From Jacaranda mimosifolia (lineage: Eukaryota > Streptophyta > Magnoliopsida > Lamiales > Bignoniaceae): 64,000 nt of DNA. The stretch spans positions 745,001 through 809,000 of the forward strand of contig CM032123.1 of assembly GCA_018894105.1 (NCBI GenBank), read 5' to 3'. The notes under the pieces were generated by a model. The model ran no database searches. It was not told the origin of the DNA and saw only the letters and a list, made by a program, of their open reading frames with translations. The translations under genes were made by a program, and so were the position numbers. This document shows positions 47,301 through 59,681 of the stretch, in pieces; within the stretch, counting starts at the first letter, position 1, and the number at the start of each line of letters is the position of its first letter.

Positions 47301-50300
47301 ATCTTCAAATTTCAGATTTATATTGTTGTTGGAAATTCATTGTTTCCTTGAAGAAACAAGTACATTATAGCCATCTGTTGAATTGTGTTTTTGTATCATC
47401 ATAGCCTTATTGTAGAAAACTATCATCGATATTTCTCTTCAGGCACTAGATAATATGGATGTTAGTGATCATATTTCCGAAAGTGAATGGATGAGAGTGT
47501 TGATGAAAATAATACAAGCTCTAAATAATCTTCGCCAAGAAATTGCAAAGGGTCTTGAGAGTGGGCTTCGAAATGATGCTCCTGATGCTGCAATAGCAAT
47601 GCGCCAAAAGGTAAACTCATCTCTTTATCTCTTGTTTTGCCTCACAATTATCAAATATCAGGATGTCAATCAACCATTCTACAATGATTGCAGTGGCGTC
47701 TTTGTGAGATTGGACTTGAAGACTATGCATTTGTTCTTTTAAGCAGGTATTGCATATATGCTGTATCTGTTTGACTCTTAAGATTATTGACTACTGATTG
47801 ATTATTTCTGATGGGTATAATTAAGCTTGCCTATTTTTATGCCACGATATAGCATATATATGAACTATTTGTTTTCTTTCCTAGGAAATAAAATTATGCC
47901 ATGATATGTGTGAGTAAGACCATTATTAGGAACTAAGCTACCATGGTCCGTGCAGCCATTTCACAAATCAAATCTGATAATTGATAGTGTGCTTTTATAG
48001 GTTTCTCAATGCACTTGAAGCTGTTGGAGGAGCCCATTGGCTTGCAGAAAATGTAGAGCAAAAGAACGTAAATTCATGGAATGATGCGCTTGGAGCTCTA
48101 GTCATCAGCATCCACCAGTTGGGCCTATCTGGCTGGAAGCCTGAAGAGTGTAAAGCTATTGGGAATGAACTTCTGGCATGGAAAGAGAGAGGTCTTCTAG
48201 AAATTGAAGGTACTTTTTTCTCCAGTACATACATAATATTGGTAATGTTTTACTGTGCTGATTTTCCTAAGATACTTTTTGATAATCATTTCCAGGCGGT
48301 GAAAATGGTACAAGAATATGGGGCTTAAGGCTTAAAGCTACACTTGATAGAGCTAGGAGACTGACTGAAGAATACTCTGAGGCGCTTCTTCATATATTCC
48401 CTCAAAAAGTTCAGGTAAGATAAGTTTTAGATTCTCATGTTTGATGATTATGCCTGTTCATGTTTAATAATTCTTAATTTCCTAAAGATTTCTCCGCTTG
48501 CTTTTTCCTGTTATGATTATGTATTTCTCCTGGTTTAAATTTTCCAATACTGCTTAGCTTCTGATGGTATACATGTTCATAAAACATAGTGCTTTATATC
48601 TGTCAGTATGTCAAAAACCTTCTTTGCAATTCCTATATTGGGAATTTTGTATTTTTATCTTTCTTACAGATTGACATAATTCACCATCATCAATTGTATG
48701 GTAAATTTGAGCCTTGGTTATTTGAAAATTGACCCATTTTTGGGCTTTACAGATATTAGGAAAGGCTTTTGGGATTCCGGAGAATACCGTGAGAACGTAC
48801 ACTGAAGCTGAGATTCGTGCTGGGTATGATGCTGAAGTGCCACCAAACTGGTTTTCTGGACATTTGTTGGATAATTTTGAAGTCATTCTAGCCATCTAAT
48901 TTTCTGTTGGAAAATGTAGTGTAATTTTTCAGGTTTCCAAACTGTGCACCCTTCTTTTGAAGGCTGTTAGGAATGTTCTTGGATCTCAAGGTTGGGATAT
49001 TCTTGTACCAGGAGATGCTTGTGGAACCCTCATCCAGGTACTCTTTTATCTTTTTTCTCGCAAACTCGTCAAAATATAAACCGTTTGAAGAGAATTTTGT
49101 GAAACAACTATGGCAAGTTTTGCTTTTTATAAGATTCTTGGTTCATCTTATGTCAAAATCATCTGTGGCATCACTCTTTGATAATCCCATCTCAATAATC
49201 TTATCTTGAGAACTTTTGATTACATGCCGGTGTTCTTGTGCTGACTTAACATGTCTTTATGCAACTGTTTTTCCAGGTAGAGAACATTGTTCCTGGGTCA
49301 ATACCAGATTCTGTGACAGGACCAGTTATTCTAGTTGTGAACAAAGCTGATGGAGATGAAGAGGTTCTGATTCTTTTACATTTCTATATGTTTTGATTTA
49401 TAAAAATGTAGGATATTTAGACACATATTAATACTCAAATGCATAAAAGTCAAGTAAACATTGTCTGTTTCTGTCGACCGTCTGCCAGGTAACAGCTGCT
49501 GGAGCTAATATTGCTGGAGTTATACTCATGCAGGAGCTGCCCCATTTGTCTCACCTTGGTGTCAGGGCTCGCCAAGTAAGTCTCATGCCATCTCTCTTTT
49601 GTAGTTTTTAAAGAACATAAACAACATTGCGTCGATTATAAAGCCGTTGCCATGCATTTCAAACTGCAGGAAAAAGTTGTCTTTGTGACTTGTGAAGATG
49701 ATGAAAAAGCCACAGATATCAAAGCACTAAATGGGAAATTTGTGAGGTTATGTCTTAGATATCTCGCTTTCTTCGTCTTTTATTGCAGCATTTTTCTAAT
49801 GCCCTTTTCTTGACCAACTCTTTTCAGGTTGGAAGCATCATCAGCAGGTGTCAGTTTGACTCCAACTTCAACAGACAGCAGCAAAGGTGATATTCTGCTG
49901 GAAAATCAATCAACTACTGTTTCATCCAACATTGGAAACTCAGAAGAAAACAGCACTTCCTCGTTTACTGCAAAAACCTCGGATGTCAAGAAGGTATAAA
50001 CTGCACTAAATTAGTGGATAACGTTTGTGCATTCTGATGTTTCTGAACGTTTATGGATGCCATTCAGGTTGGAGGTGTTATATTACTTGAGAATGCTGAT
50101 CTACAAAGCTCTGGTGCAAAAGCTACGGCTTGCGGCCAACTAGCTTCTTTGGCTTCCGCTTCTACTAAAGGTAATTAATCCAACTTGTAAATTAACTATA
50201 TGATGATTAGCAGCCAAATGCTATGATCACCTTTTTAACGGCTGTGATTAACAGTGTACAACGAACAAGGAGTTCCTGCTTCGTTTAACGTCCCAAATGG

Positions 50301-51156
50301 AGCAATATTACCTTTCGGTTCGATGGAAATAGCTTTGGAACGCAACGGATCAATGGAGACATACAAGTCACTAATTCAAAGGATAGAAACAGCTGAAATT
50401 GATGGAGAACTTGATATACTCTGTAATGAACTACAGGAGCTCATTTCTTCCTTGAGTCCTCCAAAAGAAATAATCGAAAGCTTATCAAATCTATTTCCCA
50501 AAAACGCACGACTAATAGTCCGTTCTAGTGCTAACGTGGAGGACTTGGCCGGAATGTCAGCTGCCGGGCTTTATGAATCAATTCCAAATGTCAGCCCTTC
50601 TAGTCCAATCATCTTTGGGCATGCCATCAGCCGTGTCTGGGCTTCTTTATACACTCGAAGAGCAGTTCTAAGCCGCAGAGCTGCTGGCGTGCCCCAAGAG
50701 GCGGCTGTGATGGCTGTTCTGGTGCAAGAAATGCTTTCTCCAGATCTATCTTTTGTGCTCCACACTCTCAGCCCCACAGACAAGAACCACAGACTGGTTG
50801 AGGCAGAGATTGCTCCTGGGCTTGGAGAAACTCTTGCTTCAGGCACAAGGGGCACTCCCTGGAGACTCTCAAGTGATAAATTTGATGGGACGGTGCAAAC
50901 TTTAGCGTTCGCGAATTTCAGTGAGGAATTGGTGGTGAATAGTGGTGGCCCTGCTGATGGAGAAGTTATAAGGTTAACTGTAGATTACAGCAAGAAACCT
51001 TTGACGGTGGATCCCATTTTTCGACAGCAACTCGGCAAGAGGCTTGGTGCTGTTGGTTTCTTCTTGGAGCAGAAGTTTGGGTGCCCACAGGATGTAGAAG
51101 GGTGTTTGGTTGGCAAAGACATCTTCATCGTACAGACACGCCCACAACCACAGTAA
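44389..51156 (+). CDS. GWD3: Phosphoglucan, water dikinase, chloroplastic (PWD/GWD3), 19 exons
   Basis: Exons: 44389-44615, 44931-45558, 45814-45900, 45982-46113, 46201-46326, 46413-46591, 47197-47278, 47443-47610, 47694-47746, 48001-48209, 48296-48414, 48753-48823, 48920-49037, 49277-49363, 49489-49575, 49670-49746, 49828-49993, 50068-50170, 50255-51156. All are in phase; 1,206 residues, close to the known length. It starts with a Ser/Asn-rich transit peptide, then a CBM20 starch-binding domain in exon 2 ([20 protein letters not shown]). The phosphohistidine lies in [13 protein letters not shown] (His codon 49552-49554). The C-terminal ATP-grasp (PPDK-type) domain has [13 protein letters not shown] and ends IVQTRPQPQ. 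The enzyme phosphorylates glucose C3 of pre-phosphorylated starch in the plastid and is needed for starch breakdown. Exon 13 has two possible acceptors 13 bases apart (48919 and 48932); only the first keeps the frame. No defect seen. Confidence 0.95.
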
Positions 51157-51727
51157 GAGCTCGTGGGTGATCAAGGCTCGTGCCAGGACAAAACCTTAAA
51201 GCATATACAGTTGCCATTGTAATAGAACATATAAGTCTTGAATAAAAGCTCATTGGAAGTGCATTATGTCCAGTGGCCAAAGCATCTTATGTGTACCTTG
51301 TTTAAGCAGTTTGAATAATAATACCAGAAGAAATTAGTGAGGAAAATGTGTGTTGTATATTATTACTTGGAAAGAGTATGAGAAGGAAAAATACAGCCAA
51401 TCAATCATGAGACATGAAGTCTCTACTTAGTTTATTATTACATGAAATGTAAGAGAAGCTAAAACATCCTTGTTCATCAGCATTTACATATTCTACCCAA
51501 AATAACTATTGATCACACTTTTAAGACAAAATAAACTAGACCTTTTCTAGGTTTACAAGTAGTGATTTACATACAAGTCGCAATTAATCAACATCCTTAT
51601 GCCCAAAAAATTACTATACAATCATATTAATCACACTTTTAAAACAAAATTAAGTGAATTTTTCTCTGATTACAAAAGCAGCTGAACAAACGGTCTCCCA
51701 GCTGCACTAGGCTGCATCCGAGGATGG
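51157..51727. other. Convergent 3' region of PWD and ARF17
   Basis: 3' UTRs of the two genes, with AATAAA at about 51240 (plus strand). No further gene is seen. Confidence 0.5.
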
Positions 51728-53319
51728 CTAGGTTGGTGGTTCATTACATTCTTTGCATGTACGTCTTCTACACGTACATCTCACATTATGTTGTGAACCA
51801 CCTCCAACGCGCCCGGATGTCTGAATGATCTTTCCAAACAATTGGAAAGAAAAGTTGGAATGAACACTGCCCTGACTGCCAGCTGATAAATGGTCCGCAT
51901 TTGAACCCCCAAGACCTAGTACTGTTGGGACAGTTCCCAACCCTTGTTCAATTTCATTCCTTGGGAGTTCATTCGACCTTTGGTTGGGCTTATCCCGATT
52001 ACCATCGGATGAGCCCGAGATACAAATCTGATCCCGCCTGGGTCCCTGCAAGCCAGCAGAAGAACGAGAACTGGATGGTCCCACATGGGAACCATACTCT
52101 CCGTCACCATCGGGTAGCATCCCTGGATCTTGCAGAAATCTGAACCTCTTAGAAGGAGGAGCTGTGGAGCCATACTCCGGAGTGTGCCTAACATGTTCGA
52201 CTTGCCAAGGGCTCACTCTATTTGCATTCTGCAAGGTTTCGGGTACATCCCAAGTTACCTACAGTAGGAAAATATATAATTAGTGTTATACAAGGAATGA
52301 ATACAATGATTAGAACTGCATGCATGAAATGGTAGTGTGTGTGTATATATATATATATATAATACCTGGAGCATGCGCCATGGAGAACCACACCACGGCC
52401 CACTGTTGGGCAGCGAAACAGCGGCAACCGTGCCGTGAAACCGTGTCGTCCGTGATAAGTCGTCGGTTTCCAGCGTCATCCGAACCCTCATCCCCGGAGT
52501 CCAGCAGATCTGCAAGGCATCTCTTACCTTTTCCTTCCTAACTACAAAATCTGGCCATCCAACTTTTGGATAGTAGACAACCTCAAATGGAATTCCTCTT
52601 GCCGCATTTTCGATTGCCTCGAACGACTGACCGCCGTCCCGGCCGTCGTTGCCGCTAAATCTTAGGTTTCTCCTTACACCAACAAAGAGCTCGTTCGTCG
52701 AACGTTTCCTCATAAATACAACGGAATCACCGGCCACGAGGCGCTTGGCGTTAACGTACTTGCTCCATCCGGTAGTTAACAAGTGGCGGCGAGGAGTGCC
52801 GCGGAATACGTGTCGGAACTCCCATGCATTGTTCAGAGTGTCCCTCATCGTCAGATTCTGAACCGGCGTATCAACGGCAAAGTCCAGCTGCGGCAAAACC
52901 AGGTCAGCGCAAAACCTCGGAACTGAAAACCCTCCGCCGCTGTTGGCGTCCGACGGAGTAAGAACCTTCACGAATGAGACGACGTCGCCGTTTTGATTGT
53001 TGTTATCATCATTAACGTTGTTCATGGAACCTGACTCGACGGGCATGAGGAGGAATTTAACGAAAACTTGATCGGATGAAGGATTTGAGAGGAAACGAAC
53101 GGATAGAACTTGGCAAGGGATCACCGGACGTTTGAGGGCAAAACCAGAATTATACATGAAGGGCGACGAGGAGGAGTGCTCGAGGTGGCCTTGGGGGAAG
53201 TAGTAGACGTATGAATAGACGGAGGGGATTTGAACTGAGGAACCGGAGACAGCGCGCCAGATGGCGGCGTCTACTTCAATGGCGGAGGCGGCAGAGGAGG
53301 AGGAGGAGGAGGCAGCCAT
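51728..53319 (-). CDS. ARF17: Auxin response factor of the ARF10/16/17 clade, ARF17-like, no PB1 domain
   Basis: Two exons on the minus strand: 53319-52366 and 52258-51728; 494 residues. An Ala/Ser-rich start precedes the dimerisation segment (AAIWRAVSGSSVQIPSVYSY) and the B3 DNA-binding domain (VKVLTPSDANSGGGFSVPRF, then RHLLTTGWSKYVNAKRL). The ancillary ARF domain runs to HGTVAAVSLPNSGPWCGSPW. The second exon (VTWDVPETLQNANRVSPWQV) has a Ser/Gly-rich middle region and ends in a Cys-rich tail (VRCTCRRRTCKECNEPP). It lacks the PB1 domain, as expected for ARF17, a repressor-type ARF not controlled by Aux/IAA pairing. The intron (52259-52365) contains a TA run after the donor. It carries a degenerate miR160 site (see separate entry). 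Arabidopsis ARF17 is somewhat longer. Confidence 0.93.
52035..52055 (-). promoter_or_regulatory. Degenerate miR160 target site in ARF17
   Basis: On the gene strand the sequence is TGGCTTGCAGGGACCCAGGC followed by G. The usual miR160 site is TGGCATACAGGGAGCCAGGC followed by A. Against miR160 this gives a C:C mismatch at miRNA position 8, a U:U mismatch at position 17 and G:U pairs at positions 1 and 15. The encoded peptide is AGLQGPRR. The position in the CDS matches the conserved site of ARF10/16/17. Whether it is still cleaved is uncertain. Confidence 0.75.
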
Positions 53320-53391
53320 TAGTGGTGGTGGAGTGGTGTATGTATTGGCTTATGGGAGCAGTGGTGTGGTAGAAGGCTTGGGGGGAAAGGG

Positions 53392-53399
53392 TATTTATA
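53392..53399 (-). promoter_or_regulatory. Probable TATA box of ARF17
   Basis: The minus-strand TATAAATA lies 73 bases before the ATG, implying a leader of about 40 bases. Confidence 0.65.
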
Positions 53400-53452
53400 G
53401 TGGTGGCAAAATGGTCTGGGGTTTTGTCTGTGAATTAAGGGGATTTTGAGGA

Positions 53453-53460
53453 TGACGTCA
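53453..53460. promoter_or_regulatory. Palindromic TGACGTCA (bZIP/TGA-type) site in the ARF17 promoter
   Basis: A perfect TGACGTCA lies about 55 bases upstream of the TATA box. Such sites bind plant TGA and other bZIP factors. Occupancy is inference. Confidence 0.5.
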
Positions 53461-55302
53461 TCACTGTCTTGTAGTAATGATGGGAAAAACATCGTTCTCC
53501 ACGCGCCTGTGCTGTCGTGTAATACAATTTAATTGATTAATTTGTAGGGGGATTTAATTATTTATGAGTATTCCCTCTTCTCATTATTATATATCCAATT
53601 TAATAGGATATGCAAATTTAAGTATAAGTTACAAATTTATAAGTTGAATTATAGTTGAAAAATTTTCATTTGGAGTAGTGGTTTAGAGTTAATGTGTCCT
53701 ATTTTTTACATTAAAATGGCATTTGTGTGAAATTAATAAATTAAAAATAATGCTTTGTCTTCTGAGACATTTTAAGATAAAAATTATAAATTTAGGATAT
53801 TCTTTTAGCGCGTGATGAAATATCGCGGTTTCATCCGTGTGGGTGATATTTTTCTTTAAATTTCAATTTTCAACATGTTACAAGATTTTGTAAGTATTCA
53901 CTACAGATTACTTTCCAGTCAACGATATATTAATATGAATTTTGTAATTTGAATTTGGATTACATATTTTAGAGCTTTTATGCTGATTACATAAATCTAA
54001 TTATTTGGGACGTGTTAGATTCATGTAATCCATTTTGTAATATTTATTTCTCATCTAATTCTTTTTATAATTTACTTTTCAGTCAAACAGGTTGACGTTA
54101 AAATATAAATGCGGATCGCACATTAAATTACATATTTTAGAAATTTTAGTGCAATTACATAAATTTATTACAAAAATTAAAATTTCAATTATATGTATTT
54201 TCGAAATTTTCATTTATAATAGTGGTTTAGATTTAATGTATAGTATTAGGGCATTTATGTGAAAGACTTATAATTTAAAGCATAAGATTTTATTTCTAAG
54301 TCATTTTAAGGTAAAAAGCATAAATTTAGGACCATGAAAAATATTTGTTATTTTTATTCTTTTCACACATGAAGAAATGGCTTAGTTTTATTCTAGTGGT
54401 TGTGGCATGCTCGACGCGTGTACAGTTACTAATAAATAAAAATAATAAAATAATATAAATGAAAGATATCATAGTTGCAGAATAATTGGAAGGAAAAAAA
54501 AATGGAGAAGTAAAAATATATATAATATTCTTGAATTATTGTGGAATTAAGTGGTAGTAATGGGGTAGGAATAAGGTGATAGTTATTCTATAGTTATTGG
54601 GATAAAAAATGAAAATAAGAATATTTTAGGAAAGTACTTAAAAACACACCAATAAATGGTAGACACTTTATTAATAGTATATATTATTTTAATTTTCAGT
54701 ATTGTTACAAGATTTTATCACTCATTACAACTCACTTTCCAGACAATGAGGTTGACTTTGATATATACATATGTATATATATTTATATATGAATATCATT
54801 TGGGACATTTTAATTAAATTCATGTAATTGTTTTCATTATTTACTTTTCATTTATAACTTATTTTCCAATCAAATAGGTTGATGTTAAATATGAATGTGG
54901 ATCTCATAATATTGAATAAAATACCTTAGAAGTTTTAGTGTGATTACAAAAATTTATTACAAAATAATATGGAACGTGCGAAATCCATGTAATGGCATTG
55001 TAATATTTATTTCCCACCTAATTCATTTTATAACTTATTTTTCAGTCAAACATTTTGAGGTGAATATATAAATATGGATCTCATAATTTGAGTTAATTTG
55101 AATTATGAATATTAAAAAATTTAGGTTATAACAAAAAATCATTATAAAATAACTTGAGGCGTGTTAAATTTATGTAGTAGCTTTTTACCTAATATTTACT
55201 TCTTAGCTATTTTTTATTCATTTATTTTGATATTATAAATTAATGAATTAGTATGAAAAAAATTATCAAGTGATGGTTTAGATTTAGTGTGTCGGTCGTA
55301 TT
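53461..55302. other. AT-rich spacer upstream of ARF17
   Basis: No gene is seen. The words CAATTTACTTTTCAGTCAAAC, GGTTGA and TTCATGTAAT recur several times (about 53930-54110, 54770-54920, 54990-55060), so the stretch may be a decayed tandem or dispersed repeat. No termini were recognised. Confidence 0.4.
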
Positions 55303-55940
55303 TGATGATGGAAATTTTGGTATTATGGACTTCTGGGTCTTAATCTGAGGGGACTGATTGACTAGAAAGTTGAACAAAGATGTGGGTTGGATCCTGCAGC
55401 CACGAAACAAACATTAGGCTAGTCGAAAGGGTTCTCGACTAAGTCCATCCGACACTTAAGTCAGTATCTCGACCTGAAAATATTTTGACAAAATAACAGT
55501 TTAAAGATTGTTTGTAAGCTCACCACTGTTACTTCTAGAGGGTGGAGTATTTATAGCATTCATCAAGGGGTAAAAAGACGAGTCTCTCAATATGTTTCAG
55601 TCACTGTTCTAGTGAGTAGGGGCCACTTAGGTCTTTCCGACCTAAGCCAGAGCTTTACAAATAGTCGGTTGGCTGGAGAGGAGACCTATATTACCATTAA
55701 TACGGAAGTGATGCGCCGTCAAATTAATTAATGCGGACAGGCTAATTGTTGAAGCGCATTTAATACAGATCCGAAGGTGGCAAAGGCCGCCATTAATGTT
55801 TTTGCCTTACTTATAACGACTTTGTGGTCGATAAACTCAACCTCTTCGGTCGAAATGGGGTTACCTATTCCCCCAAAATGTTCTCTTGGGCCTGTTATTA
55901 GGCTTTTGAGCCCTTGGACATGTTGAGCCTACCCATATCA
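55303..55940 (-). mobile_element. Solo LTR with 5-bp target duplication
   Basis: Read on the minus strand it begins TGATATGGGTAGG and ends CATCATCA. GTATT flanks both sides (55298-55302 and 55941-55945). It has GCTATAAATACTCC as a TATA region. Its end (TTCGTGGCTGCAGGATCCAA) resembles the matching end of the LTRs at 56363-58634, so they are related families. No internal region or second LTR is present. Confidence 0.85.
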
Positions 55941-55945
55941 GTATT

Positions 55946-56357
55946 ATTGTTTTAAATAACTTAAAAAGTATTTATGTAAAAATAAGGAAATAAAAGCTTA
56001 CTTTTGGGACATGTTAAAAACAAATAGAAATCATGATTTTAGAACCAAAAAAGATTGTTGTCAAGTAAAAGCATTTCTATAAATATTTTTATAGTTTTTC
56101 CAATATCAAGATAAGGAAAAGTATTGTATTTTCTATTTTGTTCATGCAAAGCATTAGTTATTTATTGTTTTAACATGTGAAAAAATTGTCTTGCTTTTGT
56201 TCGTGTAGATGATATTCTTAATAAAATTCATTTTTAGACTTACATTCATTTGATGACTCGTTATAATTTATCCCAATATCATACAAGGTTGACAATAATA
56301 GTACATCTAAATATAAGTTTTATAGTTCGAGATTGAATTACATGTTTCAAAAAGTTA
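55946..56357. other. AT-rich spacer between the solo LTR and the LTR element
   Basis: No gene or repeat is recognised. Confidence 0.4.
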
Positions 56358-56362
56358 GTATC

Positions 56363-57049
56363 TGATATGGGATGGCACAAATACCTTGGCCCAAACCAAG
56401 CCGGCCCAGAGATGCAGCACCAGACCCAATGTTGCATCTGAAGCCCATAGGCGCAATCGACCTAGATCGACCTCTCTCTGAGCTGTGCTCCCGTGACAGA
56501 ACGGTGTCTGGTCGACCTTGTCAACCGGACAAGTCAACACAATATTGTACCATGCCACCACATTAAATGCACTGATGGGCGGCATACCTCCGCATTAATG
56601 GCGCATGCCACTCCCCCTCACCGCCTGACATAGCAGGCGCCTCAACAGTGTACTGTCATGTCCTTAAAACCTGGAAGGGCAGTTATCTGGTAAGATGCAA
56701 AGAGAGGTAATTACTAATCACCCCTTGCACAAGGGGAAAGGCCCCTGAGGGCATTGGGGGTATCTCAGACAATTCCCCAAAAAGGGGGAAGGCTATAAAT
56801 ATTCTCATTTTCAACCTTTCTAAGGTACGCACTCATACATACACACAAAGCCCTTACTCCGCTGCTCGATATCTCATCAATCTATACTGACTTGAGCGTC
56901 GGAGGGCCTAAGCTGAGGGCTTCTCGACTAGCCTAACGTTTACTGTGATTGCAGGATTCACCCCACCTAAACAAGAATCCCGACCAATTAGGTCGAGTCT
57001 CATTCAAATCAGTAGTTGGACCCATATCCAACAAATCGAACCCTCATCA
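56363..57049 (+). repeat. 5' LTR of the short retrotransposon
   Basis: 687 bp, TG...CA ends, TATA box TATAAAT at 56794-56800. It contains a 14-base stretch near its start and about 20 bases near 56515 that the 3' LTR lacks. Confidence 0.9.
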
Positions 57050-57987
57050 TTTGGCGCCGTCTGTGGGCAGATGAACAGATGAAAGAGATTGGAAAATTTT
57101 TCGAAGCTGGCGGGCTAGTTGAACAGATGCATCAAAATAATGAAACTACAGATAATGGAGAAATAGTTGGGCAGCAGTTGGGTTATGCACACTTGGAGAC
57201 CCCTAAGCAGATTAACCATACTATCACTTAGGGGGAACCTAAGACCACATTTAAAAGCGTCCTCAAAAACAATTATACAACCTGCTGGAGGACGATGCAT
57301 TCAACCAGTCCCCCCGGGAGTTAGAAGCTCGTATTCAATGGGAATATAATATAACTGCCTAAGGCATCTCAGGTCGACAGGGTTCATGGAAGACACAATC
57401 TCGCTATAGTGATTTGGCATGAATAATCGACCCCGCGAAGGAGGAATTTGGCTTGGCCCAGCTTCATCCCCCTCGCGGTCACGGCTCGAGCTGCTGGAAT
57501 TGGAATCGTCACTCGATGACTCATTGGACTGTCCAATAGCATATTTAGGCCTATCAGATTGGGTGGCCTCACTATCCTACCCTCGACTACCCTCAGAACT
57601 GTATAAACCCAGTATGATGCCAAATAACTAAAGGACAGGAAGTAGAAATGAACGAACACTTACTGAATGCAAGAGCTAAAAGCAAAAAATCTTGGATGCG
57701 AGGACGTTTGGGCAAGCGCTCGACCAGAAGCTAATGCGGTAAAAGTAAAAATAGTTAGTTTTACCGCGGATATTTATAAGGGGGCAAACACAGGAAACCA
57801 AGCGCCTGTAATAATGCATGTAATCGCCACGCCGCCCCATGTGCGCCACGATGTAACCGCTCAATAAATGCGCCATACCCTGGTCGATATTCAAAAAACC
57901 CTGGTCGATTCTTACAAATACCCAGTAAACTACTTCCCAACGCCTCTCGTCAATTCCTCGTTCAGCCTTGCGAAGTGGGGGGACTCA

Positions 57988-58634
57988 TGATATGGGATGG
58001 CCCAAACCAAGTCGGCCCAGAGACGCAGCACCAGGCCCAATGTTGCATCTGAAGCACATAGGCGCAATCGACCTAGATCGACCTCTCTCTGAGCTGTGCT
58101 CTCGTGACAGAACAGTGTCTGGTCGACACAATAATGTACCATGCCACCACATTAAATGCACTGATGGGCAGCATGCCTCTGCATTAATGGCGCATGCCAC
58201 TCCCCCTCACCGCCTGACACAACAGGCGCCTCAACAGTGTACTGTCATATCCTCGAAACTTGGAAGGGCAGTTATCTAGTAAGATGCAGGGAGAGGTAAT
58301 TACCAATCACCCCTTGCACAAGGGGAAAGGCCCCTGAGGGCATTCAAGCTCAGACAATTTCCCAAAAAGAGGGAAGGCTATAAATATTCTCATTTTCAAC
58401 CTTTCTAAGGTACGCACTCATACATACACACAAAGCCCTTACTCCGCTGCTCGATATCTCGACGATCTATACTGACTTAAGCGTCGGAAGGCCTAAACCA
58501 AGGGCTCCTCGGCTAGCCTAACGTTTACTGTGATTGCAGGATTCACCCCACCTAAACAAAAATCCCGACCACTCAGGTCGAGTCTCATTCAAATCAATAG
58601 TTGGACCCATATCCAGCGAATCGAACCCTCATCA
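57988..58634 (+). repeat. 3' LTR of the short retrotransposon
   Basis: 647 bp, TG...CA ends, with the same TATA region near 58380. It is preceded by the polypurine tract. Confidence 0.9.
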
Positions 58635-58639
58635 GTATC

Positions 58640-59287
58640 GTTACATAAATTTATATTAATAATTTATTTTTTATTATCTAACACAAGAATAAAAAGAAGA
58701 AAGCAAAATTGGTAACAAGAGAAATAGAAAAGTTAATATTTTTCCCACTTTATTTTATTTTGCCAAACAAAGGATAAAAATTAAGGTTTATTACTTTTTG
58801 AATAATACCAAAGGGGTAAAAGTATTGATATATGTAAAGATTGTAAAATCTCAAGTATGCTCAAAAATTTTAATTTAGTTAAAACAATAAAAAAGATCTC
58901 AATAATCTACGGCCAATATAGACTCTATTCGACTCAAACACACAGCTAATCCTAATAATTTGTAATTCAAATAACATGACTACCCCTACATCCAAACACC
59001 TCCATGGCACATCACGTGTTAAATGACGTTGATGATATGTATATCCTCGTTCGCAAATTATAATACATAATTTATCCGGTACCTAATCGGATTAAAATGA
59101 ATTACCTAGTACCTATTTTACAATTTGTTTCCTTTGATCATTTTATCTATATAATCATTAACCATTTTCTATACTTTCAAGAGTCTCGTTTCATTTGAAT
59201 CTAATTGATCAACAAGCGCCTAATCAATTTTTAACTCACTATCTGACTTACGAATTTTAAGTCTCTAACCCAAATCAAATTCTGTAC
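58640..59287. other. AT-rich spacer
   Basis: No gene is recognised. Confidence 0.4.
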
Positions 59288-59290
59288 TTA

Positions 59291-59678
59291 GAGGATGTTT
59301 GGGTGAGTTTATAAACTCCTCAAAATATCTTATAAGATGTTTAAGAGCTTATAAGTTGATAAAAGGTGTTTGATAAATTTTTTAAAAAAAAGAGCTTATA
59401 AGATCCTAAAATAAGATGTTAGGAGCTTATGAGTTCTTTTAAAAAAAGTAAGGAGACCCTAACTTATTTTTAAAATCTTAACAAGCTCCTTCATTTTTAA
59501 CCATTTAAATTACAAAATTGTCATTATTAACATCTTATAAGCTCTAAAATCTTATTTTATCCAAACACTTCAACAACTTATTTTAAAAATAAAATCTAAC
59601 ATCTTATAAGCTCCAAAAACATCTTATAAGATGTAGAAGCTTATAAGATATTTAAAATAAATTTAGCCAAACACCCTC
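59291..59678. mobile_element. Tourist-like MITE, 388 bp, copy 2 (inverted relative to copy 1)
   Basis: The ends are GAGGATGTTTGGGTGAG and GCCAAACACCCTC. TTA flanks both sides (59288-59290 and 59679-59681), a standard PIF/Harbinger duplication. It is homologous to 42255-42643 over its whole length in reverse complement and almost the same size. Confidence 0.88.
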
Positions 59679-59681
59679 TTA

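Larger units (their letters stand above)
56363..58634 (+). mobile_element. Short LTR retrotransposon, non-autonomous (TRIM/LARD-like)
   Basis: Two similar LTRs (56363-57049 and 57988-58634) begin TGATATGGGATGG and end CCTCATCA. GTATC flanks the whole at 56358-56362 and 58635-58639. Directly after the left LTR is TTTGGCGCCGTCTGTGGG, the primer-binding region found in many plant Ty3/gypsy elements; before the right LTR is a purine tract, AAGTGGGGGGACTCA. Only about 940 bases lie between the LTRs, and no reverse transcriptase, integrase or complete gag is seen. It must depend on enzymes from elsewhere. The LTRs differ by two short gaps and scattered substitutions, so the insertion is not very recent. 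Confidence 0.92.

Noticed and set aside
57384..57659. Frames inside the short LTR element as gag remnants
   Set aside because: No zinc knuckle or other gag motif is visible; frames on both strands are short and overlapping.
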